From Bradysia coprophila (taxonomy: Eukaryota > Arthropoda > Insecta > Diptera > Sciaridae): a stretch of DNA of 64,000 nucleotides. Made by a program: the position numbers and the translations under genes. Where the stretch lies: positions 3,712,800 to 3,776,799 of the forward strand of contig NW_023503313.1 of assembly GCF_014529535.1 (NCBI RefSeq). Direction: 5' to 3'. This document shows, piece by piece, positions 44,992 to 57,569 of the stretch; position 1 is the first letter of the stretch, and every line of letters starts with the position of its first letter. Below the pieces are notes generated by a model. That model was not told the origin of the DNA, ran no database searches, and saw only the letters and a program-made list of their open reading frames with translations.

Positions 44992-46870
44992 ATGGCGGAA
45001 GAGGAGAGCGTTGGTGCTGTTTTCTTAAAAGTGGTGAAAGTGCTTCAAAGTCTCAAGCTCAGTCAACAAGATCAGAACGAGTTGGAAAAAACAATGTCAG
45101 ATTCGAAGAATACCTTGGAGGCGATGTAAGTGAAAATCGACGGCTAAAATTTACAATTGACCCTTACCTTGAAATACATTCCATCATCAGGTGCCAAAAT
45201 CTCGAAGGTTTATCGCAGCTAACCCTTGCTGAAATCGATTGCATTGTTGAGGCGACTCTAAAAATCGAAATTGGGCAAAAGCGTGTCCACGAAAGGCTGG
45301 CCCGAGTTCTAAGAGAAAACCGAGAACAGCAGGAGCAACGTGCTGCTTACATGGAAGCGAAAGATAAGGAGTACGAAGGCAAGGTCGCTTATCTGAAAAC
45401 CATTCAACAGGAAATTGAACACTACAGCGAAATTTTGAAGCAGAAACAGGCCAAGGACACTGAATATCATCAACAGGTGGAAGCAGAAACTGCTGAATTC
45501 GCAAAGCGGAATAAAGTGATGGAGGTGAATTTATCTTTCGCTTTTTTCGGTTGTCGCAAAAATTTATGGAACGTTATTTTAACAGCGCCTGAGATTGAAA
45601 TTGGAGGTCAAGTCGATACTTTCGAAGGAGCAAGAAAACCTTCAGTCCAGGTATGATTTCGATACTCAAATGAAGCGTTGACCTTTAAAGACAGGAACTA
45701 AATTTTTCCGTATGCCCCACAGCTCCGCCGAGCTGGATAATATCTTCAGTGAGCGTCAGGCGGAAATCACAACAACTCGCGAGGTAATTTCTACGAAGGA
45801 GAAAGAATTGGAGGCTGTTAAGGTTGATAACAGCGCAAAAGAGCTTGAATTGACTGCAGTACGTTCCAGATTCGAAAACATGCGAGCAACAGCAGAACGC
45901 GAAACCCAGACAAATCTCAGAATGATGGCTGAGCTTGAAGCTACTGAACAGAAGCGCAAAGTCGTAATTGATTTGTTAGAAAAACGTCTCGCTGAAGAGC
46001 AGGCAAAGTACGAAAATGTTAAAAAAGACTATGACGAACTGACCGATCGAATCAGTTCAGAGTTTGGAAATTCGAAATCATGGGAAGAGATGATGGTTGA
46101 AGCACAAATGGAATTGCAGACATTGAGTGTTCAGCGCTCTGAATTAAGAGAGACAATTGAAAAAGTCACCCAATTGGTACAATTGAACGAAAACAAATTT
46201 ATCCAGCTGCACAACGCGACGGGAAATAATTTGGAACGGGTACAGTGACAAGAACAGTTTCGATGGGCCACTGAAAGTGACCTAATTTCTGTTTTTTCAG
46301 TCGGAGGAGAACATGAACATTACCGAAACTTTTGCAGAGGGTCATTGGTCTCGACATCAACACTTGCAACGTGGAGTTCCAGCAAGCACAGAGTGTTCTG
46401 AAACGGAGAAATCGGTTTTCGTGCTGGTATGACCGATGACATATACTAGGTCATTTCTTCTCACACTCTTCTTCTTATTCTTTGAACAGCCACGAGAAAT
46501 TCCAAAGAAAGCGAAAAGACGGCAGAAACGTCAACAGCAAAGCCAACAGAAGGTTTCACAGGACCAGGTATTCCATTATCGAATTCTAAGTCGTCTAAGT
46601 TTAACAATTTATGAAACGTTGTGTAGGCTGAACGAGTGGCTCCGAGCCCTGATTCTTCGATGAACGATTTTGGGACGGCATCGTCAGTCGGGGTAAGATA
46701 ATTTTAATGACTTTGACTTGATAGTTATAAGCAGAGCAATGTTTTAGCTCGTTTGGTTGACCGATTTTTTTTAATTCACATTTTTTGACATTAAGGACCT
46801 GGATCAAGGAAGAGACAACTATGCCAAACTGAATATCTTCGTACAACAATTCCTCGGAGGTAATAATTGA
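44992..46870 (+). CDS. Coiled-coil protein of unknown function
   Basis: I do not recognise the family. Exons 44992-45125, 45191-45524, 45586-45650, 45723-46239, 46301-46426, 46490-46567, 46627-46692 and 46796-46870 join in frame through GT-AG introns of about 60 nt to give about 464 aa. The start MAEEESVGAVFLKVVKVLQS follows TTCAAC-ATGG. Residues roughly 80-390 are almost continuous heptad-like coiled coil rich in Glu, Lys and Gln (for example KEKELEAVKVDNSAKELEL). A basic patch, PREIPKKAKRRQKRQQQ, follows, then a short acidic and Ser-rich tail ending FVQQFLGGNN. There is no signal peptide or membrane segment, so it is cytoplasmic or nuclear. It could be a cytoskeletal, centrosomal or kinetochore structural protein, but that is speculation. 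The gene model is solid; the function is not known. Confidence 0.8.
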
Positions 46871-47181
46871 GTCTGACGCCAGCTTCAATACACATTTGTG
46901 CTTCGACTCAAACGACTTTTCTTTTCATATCATTTTACCTGAAGACATGGTGAAGACAAGACTTATTATTGTACTTACTTTAAACGTGAAGTAAATTTTT
47001 GTTATCAATAACGGAAGACAACGCTTGTTTTTAATCACAATTCGTCTGTGGGAAAATGCAATCAAAATGAACCGAAGTACCAAGCCCTACGGATTGACTT
47101 ACTTGCACGATTTTAAAAAGTCAGAAAAGAGGTTTAATCTTTATGAATTTTGCTTGCTTTCTGAAGATTCGATGGAGGCGA
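46871..47181. other. Spacer before the hAT-like element
   Basis: Presumed 3' UTR of the coiled-coil gene and spacer. Nothing further is seen. Confidence 0.4.
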
Positions 47182-48769
47182 CAGGGCCGTAGCTACTAAT
47201 GGGCTTAGGCGGGCTGAGCCCGCCCTGAAATCTTGCGAGCCCACCCTGGAACTTCTAGAGTTCATCTGGAAATTCTGTTAACTTAAAGACATATCGATTG
47301 AAGTTGATGTCTCTCATATGCCTTATGTATTTATCAACCTAATTCTGTTTGTTCATTTGCTGTGTATATCTTCTAAGTTCATAAAAAAAGCCTCGCTGCG
47401 CGGCTATTTACATAGTAGAGACTTAAAACAATTTTGAGTTTTAATGCAGGACGCTGTATGAAAAACATTCAAGATGCTCAAAGCGTTTTTTCCTTCAACC
47501 TTTGGCTATCCTAATCCCGAATTACCTTTGATGGACGTGTTGAGACAAAAACTTGTTTAGTTGTTTAAACACGAAATTTGTGAAATTTTTCATTTTTGAG
47601 TCATCAAGTACTTTTGTTCATCTAAATCCTGATCAAGGTTTGAGGGCTCGGAATCGGGTAAATTCAGGTCAAAAATGAATGTTCAGCGTTCACTTGGCTC
47701 AGTAGCTACATTTTTCGCATTTTGAATTTTAAATGGTCGTCAACAAGTAACTTCCAGTGTAGCTACATGACTTTGTTAATGACATTGAACAGCTTTTCTG
47801 TACGATTTGCTTTCTCATAAAAAAGCATTCGTTCTTGAACTACTAAAACCTGATAAGCTTCTAAAGATATCGGATCATGCCAGCGGTTTTCATGGACAAG
47901 TTGAGACGGCTGTTGCACCGCTAGAAAATTTTTGGAAGTTTTTTCTCAAAAATTTCATGTTCTTGATTAAAAATATTTCCTCAGCTTTCTGACTTCAAGA
48001 TCACTGACAAAAAGTAAAAATTTTAGATCAGCCTGTAGTTTCTTGTTTGGAACAAATCGAAGCTATTCAGAGAATTTTGTGTTTCCTTAGTTTCTTCAAC
48101 CCTTAACAAAGTTCAAAGAAGAGTCGAGAAGAGTACAACTTTTGGCTGGAAGTAAATTTTTTTATGAAGCAGGGCTTACTTTAGAGAATTTTAATTCTGA
48201 AAATTCCGAAAATTCTGAAAAAATTCCGAAAAAGTTCTGAAAAATTCCGAAAAATTAAGCCCTGTTATGAAGCAGTGACTTCAAAAGTTATACTAAAAGA
48301 CATCACTCTTCTTATTTATAATTTTGAACTACATTTAACATACAAGCATGGATTTTAAAAAGGCAGTACGTTTTCGAAATCTAATTTTTTTTGTAGTCAA
48401 TTCTTTGAGTCTTTCTTGAGGGGATGGCCATTTCTTAAATTTTTAAAAAATGAAAGGGCGTTGTTGCAATAGCGAAGTCGGCATCAAATGGTCATCCTGA
48501 CTACCGATGTTATGTTCAAAAGAAATCAAATGAAAATTGAAATTGTCTCTATCATTATTACTGAAAAAAATTCGCTCGCTCCGCTCGCGTTGTCACAACT
48601 AACTAATACTTTACACAATCCAGTTTTAGTAAACACAAACAAAAATAGTATAATAAATTACGACAATCGTTTTAACATCTACTTCTGCACAATAAACGTA
48701 AAGCTTTTTATAAAGTTTCAATCTAAGGGCTTGAGCCCGCCCTGAAAATCTTGTCTAGCTACGGCCCTG
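47182..48769. mobile_element. 1.6-kb hAT-like element
   Basis: Ends CAGGGCCGTAGCTA (left) and its complement (right), with an exact 8-bp duplication, GGAGGCGA (47174-47181, 48770-48777). GCCCGCCCTGAAATCTTG occurs just inside both ends as inverted subterminal blocks. Some interior ORFs are possibly transposase debris, but no intact domain is seen. A 95-bp element is inserted at 48170-48264. Confidence 0.85.
48170..48264. mobile_element. 95-bp hAT-like element nested in the 1.6-kb element
   Basis: Ends CAGGGCTTA and TAAGCCCTG with an exact 8-bp duplication, TTATGAAG (48162-48169, 48265-48272). Almost the whole interior is a degenerate tandem repeat of TTCTGAAAA and TTCCGAAAA. The right end runs straight from the repeat into the TIR. 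It resembles in miniature the minisatellite-filled element at 1779-3171. Confidence 0.85.
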
Positions 48770-49104
48770 GGAGGCGAATCGCATTAAGTTAGTCAACGAT
48801 AAAGTTGTTCCTCACAACTTAACTGAAATATCGAGTCGAGATATCGAAACTATACAGATTTTCGAATATATTCAAATTGAACGAGCCTATTCACATGCAT
48901 GGAACGTATACGAAGAGAGTCTTCAAACGAATAAAATCAGATGTTCATAACAAATGTTCTTTAATAAAAATCGTTGCATTTCGCGCGTCTACAATTGTAC
49001 ATTGTATGAAGGAGAAGGACACACTTTAAACCATTTTACAGCGCAAAGAGCCCGTGAAGCAACGTAGCATTCTGGCAACAATTCGATTTTTTGAGCTTGC
49101 GTCC

Positions 49105-50022
49105 CTAGACCAGGTCAGGTTCAATTTTTATCGATGTCCTTTTGTGTTTCGTTGGAGATGCAATGTGACCGATTGTGTCTTCGTCGGATCGAATTTTCTT
49201 ATTCGACTTATGTTTCTTCGATGGCTGAACCTCTTCGTCAGGCTCCAATTTAATTTCTACGCTTTCTCTCGGACGTTTGTGGCGCTTCTTATCTTTTTTC
49301 GTGGATAATACGACCATCTCATCGTCGGGTTCCTGCTTGATTCTGATTCTATCGCTGCTGGTATGTCCAATGCTTCTCTTCTTTTTCGGTGAAATTCGGA
49401 TGGAATCTGTATCTCGCTCCTGTTTGATTGCAATATTGTCGAAATTGACACCGAGCAAGGGATGACGTATCTTGAGATTGGTGGGATAGAAAAACTGTCT
49501 ATCCGTGGAATTCGTATCGATGCTTCCGTTTTCTTTCGGTTCAGGTAACTTGATTCGCTCACGAATCGATATCATTCCAGCCTGTTTCACACTTACAGCT
49601 TCCGGGTATCCGTTCGTCGGGCAAATCACCGTTAAATGATGTTCCTGCTTTGTCAACTCTAATTTACATTCGAACTCCATGTTTCCTCGCTTCGATTGGA
49701 TGATCTGCATCGGTTGAGGCAGAACAATTTTGCGGCCAAGTAAGTCCGCGGTCTCGATGTTTTTCGGACACTGGAAGATCCACACCTCTTCATCGGAACT
49801 GATTTTCACTGGCTGTACGGTCGACTTGTCGCGAACAGTCTTTATATGTTTTCGAGCATCCAGAAAAGTGTCCAGTGTGTGGTTGGAGACGGCGGTTGAA
49901 CCGGGCTTCGTGTCGGCTCTGGATTCGACCAATTTTCTTTTCTCCCTTTTCTTTTCCGACTTTGCACGTTTGACACGCTCCTGTTCCGAAGAGTCATTAG
50001 ACGAGTCTACACTATTCGGCAT
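49105..50022 (-). CDS. RNA polymerase I subunit RPA34/POLR1G-like
   Basis: Probable Pol I-specific subunit; RPA34 pairs with RPA49 in a TFIIF-like module that aids initiation and elongation on rDNA. It is a single exon of 305 aa with start MPNSVDSSNDSSEQ. Residues 14-36 are highly basic. Residues about 75-165 form the predicted beta-rich dimerisation part (EEVWIFQCPKNIETADLLGR, then a hydrophobic stretch with LELTKQEHHLTVICP). From 195 to the end it is Lys-rich and disordered, with four repeats of an IKxEpD motif (Lys at 200, 229, 258 and 299) separated by KKxKK clusters. Mammalian POLR1G has a similar acidic-basic repetitive tail. Recognition rests on the WIFQ/P motif and overall layout, not on high identity. 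Nucleolar location is expected. Confidence 0.7.
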   Translation of the reverse strand: MPNSVDSSNDSSEQERVKRAKSEKKREKRKLVESRADTKPGSTAVSNHTLDTFLDARKHIKTVRDKSTVQPVKISSDEEVWIFQCPKNIETADLLGRKIVLPQPMQIIQSKRGNMEFECKLELTKQEHHLTVICPTNGYPEAVSVKQAGMISIRERIKLPEPKENGSIDTNSTDRQFFYPTNLKIRHPLLGVNFDNIAIKQERDTDSIRISPKKKRSIGHTSSDRIRIKQEPDDEMVVLSTKKDKKRHKRPRESVEIKLEPDEEVQPSKKHKSNKKIRSDEDTIGHIASPTKHKRTSIKIEPDLV

Positions 50023-50844
50023 TGTTACTGGCGGCTTTTGGTTTTAGAATACGCAAAATAGTATGACTGGGCGTTCACGGAATGGTATTTTGGAAGGAAT
50101 TTATGTGAAATCACTTGAAAGATTCGCACGCCGTATTGTTTATATGTGGAATGACAGATTATGTGACACCTAACCTGACTTTTACATGTGGATAGGTGAG
50201 TATGTGTGAGTGTGACATCACACTCATTGCAGAGGGCGTTCTATGATTTTAGTTATTCTAATTTTTGCATTTGAATGAAAGAGGAAAGACGGGAAAGACT
50301 GCGAACACTCCGAACTCAAGGTTCTGAAAGAACAAGGTTAAAACAACTCTAAGTTGATCACGAAGGCGGTGACATGAAATGGAGAAACCTCGTTTTGCGT
50401 TCAGCAACTTCTTTAAATTTGTTACATGAAATAATCGGTTCAGTTCGAATCACTTTATTTATTTTGCATTTTAATTTCGGCTAATTGTGTTCGTCGTAGA
50501 AATCTGTGTCAATACTGATTTTGCCTTGTCCTATGAACCTGTTAATACAGTATTTGAAGCACGTATTTTTGTAACAGCCGAAAATTTTACCACTGTGAAC
50601 AAATTGAGTTCAGCGGCTACGAAGTTTATATGAAAAAGGCAACGTAACAAGAACAAAATTCCGAATTTTCCTAAAAAAACATTTTCTTCAAGTTGATTTC
50701 ACACAAAATCTGTGTGGGTCTATCGATTTCTGTGTCACCCGCCCTTGTGGGTGTCTTAATCTGTTCTCTCAGAACCTTGTCCGATCTAAGGGACAGATTT
50801 TTCAATGAAGATACAATCAAGGTTACGTTTTGCTAGATTTTGTT
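50023..50844. other. Spacer between POLR1G-like and protease genes
   Basis: No gene supported. TGTCTTAATCTGTTCT with CAGAACCTTG at about 50753-50778 resembles 8282-8310 (TGTCTTAACCTGTTCT, CAGAACCTTG), a possible old repeat pair. Confidence 0.4.
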
Positions 50845-52154
50845 TTATTTCCAAACAATCTTTTCGATCCAATCAACATACGATGCGACACGCGTGTAGA
50901 TACCCGGTGAATTTTCGAATCCACAAAATTTACCAAACGACGTGATACCAACAACTCGGTACATGCAGTAGGGTTTTGGAAGTACAGTCTGAAGCGGACC
51001 ACCTGAGAGCAGAGAACATGTTCGTTGACTGAAACTGTCGAACTGAAGAAAACAATTTATTATAACCCGAGTCTCCTTGACAAGTATCTTTCTTCCCCAG
51101 CATTTCGCCAGCACAGAATTGCGACTTAAGTACACCTTTGTTCATCGGTCGAAATGTCTTGTAAGTTTCGTGACAATCCGAGTCCTTAATACTACTGAGT
51201 TGGACCTTCATCAAATCCAGACTGCCTTCTTCACTCTCTGTAACAGAATTCTCCATGTAAAGAAAACAGCCAGTCAAATAGATCAACATAATGTTAACCG
51301 TAAGTCAATCGGCCAAATCCAGTGGCTAGGGCTAAGCTCCATTCATAGTTCTCATCAGTATTGATGCAGGCGGGGCGAACATGCTCCGTGAATGCTACCT
51401 TCTTGCCTAATTGTAGCAAAGCAATGTCATTGTACTTGGATTTTGATGCATAGTCTGGATGTGGTATACGTTCGACAATATCGATCTCTTGACGGGAATC
51501 AGAGTTCAGGTTGACTAATCCTAACCGAACTCGCTGTGCATCGCCTCTTCAATATTTAATTATGTTTTCAATGAATCACCCAATTAAACTACGAAATAAT
51601 TCACCTTTCCCGATGATTAAGGCAATGAGCCGCAGTCAGAATAAATAATTCACTTATCAGCGTACCGCCACAATGCCAAGCCAAATCTTTTTCTTTTACA
51701 TTCATTCCGAATCCGATAACTGCCTGCAGGAATGGAAGGTGAATTTCGAGGAGATCATCTGTTTCAAAAGTGTTGCTTACCATGTGTGGAAACTCGTTGA
51801 TCGTTGCCTTAACACCACCGACGATTAGAGGAACTTCTACCTAAATCAAATAAAATTGTAATAGCTTCAATAGTACCAACTTCCATACCACCACGAACTA
51901 TTCCACATTTTGATATTGAGTGTGTATCGGCGCCAGCATGAAGCAAGGGACTGGGCTCGTCTTTGTATACAAGATGTCCATATTCATCACATTCTGAAAG
52001 ATTTTTTAAAAATTTATTTTAACTTTTCAATCTGAAAATTTTAATTCAAACTTTTTCGAGAAATTCTCTCCGACGCAACAATGAACGTCTGAAAAGCTGA
52101 CAATATCGCAAGCAGTATCGAAAAGGTTTGTCTAGACCACGGTACAGTAATCAT
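50845..52154 (-). CDS. Secreted trypsin-like serine protease, snake-like
   Basis: Extracellular chymotrypsin-fold (S1) zymogen. Exons in reading order: 52154-52052, 51993-51899, 51840-51781, 51723-51605, 51546-51299, 51237-51067, 51002-50845. All are in frame with introns of about 57-64 nt, giving 317 aa. Signal peptide [21 protein letters not shown] pro-region of about 40 residues follows with CDEYGH and KCGI but no full clip domain. Mature enzyme begins IVGG at residue 72. The triad is His119 (TAAHC), Asp166 (NDIAL) and Ser265 (GDSGGP); Asp259 is at the specificity-pocket position, so cleavage after Arg/Lys is expected. The zymogen cut site is after Leu71 (VEVPL/IVGG), as in fly snake-type proteases, rather than after Arg. 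Likely haemolymph immune or developmental cascade; the exact orthologue is unknown. Confidence 0.9.
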
Positions 52155-52450
52155 TATGATATCGACGGAATGAAAGTCGAATATTATTTAAAGCAATTTT
52201 ATAGCGACACGGTAGGAGATGCTTTCTTGTCTCAATATTCAATCAAAATATATTAACGGCAAATAGTGGGCAAATATAAATTATGAGGGAGCGGTCACAG
52301 GAAGTAAAATCCTTTGTCTCAAATAATTTATGCAAAGACACGCGCCCAACGAAATTTAAATTACATTCAACAAAATGCAAACTTCTAGTTATGCAATCAG
52401 TTTAATTAATGTCGACACATTCGCAAACTCATTATATGTTCAAATAAGTA

Positions 52451-52974
52451 CAGTTGAGGTCAACCACATTTATATCGAAATTGGCCGCAGCTGTTTTATA
52501 TAAGGCGTGTCATTTGTTGTATATCGAATCACATTCATCAATGAAACAAGGTTAACGCCACATGAAAAATGAGGACAAATTCTATGTTCATCCGTGCTAT
52601 TCAAATGAAGAGGTGTTGTGACTTGAGAAATGATAAAATTTACCAGAGTATGACACGCCCTATTACCACTTACCGTGGATTTACATAGCAACGTAAAAGT
52701 GACAGATGCAATGTTTTTTAAATACTGCAACCCGAAATTTCATTCATAAAATTAAAATTATGAATGAAATTTCGAGTTGCCGTATGAGAAAATTTTTGCA
52801 TCTGTCACTTTTACGTTGCTATGTAAATCCACAGTTATTCGAATACTCTGCTTATACACATTATAGTCTCGCACGAGAGGGATAAGGGTAAATTGTTTAA
52901 AATATGTGTACGACTATAAAATCGGGTAACACATCTGGTGCAAATTGCGACATAAATTTGGCTGACCTCAACTG
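52451..52974. mobile_element. 524-bp Tc1/mariner-like MITE upstream of the protease
   Basis: Imperfect inverted repeats of about 45 bp begin CAGTTGAGGTCAACC (left) and CAGTTGAGGTCAGCC (right complement), with TA duplications at 52449-52450 and 52975-52976. It lies about 300 bp upstream of the protease ATG. It contains an internal foldback at 52672-52838 and a further inverted pair, GGCGTGTCAT/ATGACACGCC. Confidence 0.8.
52672..52838. repeat. Foldback inside the MITE
   Basis: GTGGATTTACATAGCAACGT and its continuation to about 52710 pair perfectly with about 52796-52832. An inner block, CGAAATTTCATTCATAA, pairs with its complement across an 8-nt spacer. Together they form a near-complete 160-bp hairpin, likely a second element nested in the first. 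Confidence 0.8.
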
Positions 52975-52976
52975 TA

Positions 52977-53715
52977 TTCGACATTTATTTCGAGTTACGT
53001 TAAAACAAAAACTAAATAAATGAAACGAAGTGAAATACAGAATGGATAAGGTAAAAGATTTTTTGCTCAAAGTTTCATCCAGTGTCGTGTACCAGTGTAC
53101 CCCGTTCTTTTTCGTTTAATGAATAACCACTGAATACTCTCACTCAATCTGCAGCACGTTTAAATTGTCTTTGTCCCTCAACCTTTTTTTTACCGAGTTG
53201 TACCGAAGGTTAAGAAACATTTAGTACCTTAGCAGGAGTCGGTCCAAAAACTTTGAATATTTGTATCGGCTTTGGACATGACATTTTTCACTAGGCAAAT
53301 GTACTTACGACTTTGCCATCAAAATCGATGAAAGTGTAAACCTGGTATGGTCTATTGTCCGTCCGGAGGACATAAAAATTTGATTTTCGTACTTAAACCG
53401 AGACTTAAACGCACTCATATTCATATTATTTTGACATAAAATGTGTGTGCGTTTAAGACGAGTTCGCCAATCGACCATTCTCTACTTTCATTGATCAAAA
53501 TTCAATTTCAAAAATTCGACTCTGAATCATTAAATTCACTCATTCAAATCCACTTTATAGACTTCATCCACTTCAAACGTTTGCAATAGAGATTGACATT
53601 TTTATTTACTTTTTGGATCGCAAAGTGAGGTGTTAAAATCTATTTTATTCAATTGACCTCTTGATTCTCTTGTAAAAAATATAAATTTAGTCAGACATCA
53701 AAACAACAAGTGAAA
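52977..53715. other. Spacer upstream of CDC5L
   Basis: Presumed divergent promoter region and CDC5L 5' UTR. No other feature is supported. Confidence 0.4.
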
Positions 53716-56674
<2,959 letters not shown>

Positions 56675-56735
56675 AGAATGATTTATTATTGCACAGACGA
56701 CCTCTTCTCTCCGGAAAGACGTTGCTGAATAAGTG

Positions 56736-56741
56736 AATAAA
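56736..56741 (+). terminator. Cdc5: CDC5L polyadenylation signal
   Basis: AATAAA 62 nt after the CDC5L stop codon, the first in the region. Confidence 0.55.
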
Positions 56742-57569
56742 ATTGAAATTATGACAAGCCCAATACAGCCTTTTCGGACATGAGAAAGAGGCTGCAATGC
56801 AATGTGCAATGAACTGTGTACAGTAGTGTACATAAAGGTAAGACAGTCCACTACTCATTTTCTCATGAAAGATTTTTCAGCTGTATTGTTCAATGAAATG
56901 TAAACGCCACTCTTTCGTTTTGTAGAGTCAGCCTGATTAATGTTGAACAATACTCCAAAGATTTCTGAACTGAAACCCAATTCCATCAAAACTTTGTGTG
57001 GACTTTGTGAATTTCCTATTCGATCTGGTATTTAGACTTGGCATAAAGTGATTTACAAACATTCTCAAAAATGTTGAGCTTTCATGGGTCAATTTCTCTG
57101 CTTGCTATCTGTTATGGTCTTCTATTACCGGCTTTAATTCTAACTCAATTCGACGTTTCCAACAAGTAAACTGTGAAACATCTCGTCCATCCATTTAGTA
57201 TAAAGTTTCGATTTGTACAACCATGGTTCAGCTTAGAACCAAATACAAGTCAAAAGCTCCTTGAAGCACATAGTTTTGGTCGAACATATCAAGCTTTTTG
57301 AAGTATTTTCTTCCCTGGCGTTCACGTAAAAAAAAAACTTTCTCCGATCCCTCGCTGCCTTCGAACCTTTCGAATTGGCTCCGTAGTTCTGATGATACAT
57401 TCATCGACGGACTGACCATATGGCCACCTACACTACATGTTCATTATTGTAATACAAACGCATAATGACAACGTAAACAAACCATTAATAAAATAACATC
57501 AATCGAACAGAGTGTATATGGTGTGTGGATGTGTGTTTTGTTTGACGACGAGTGTGAAACCAGTTAAAA
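56742..57569. other. Spacer CDC5L to SUMF1
   Basis: Mostly non-coding. A minus-strand ORF at 57228-57419 (63 aa, starts MVSPSMNVSSELRSQFERFE) has coding-like, charged composition and lies head-to-head with SUMF1, but I recognise no family and see no supporting splice or conserved motif. Confidence 0.35.
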
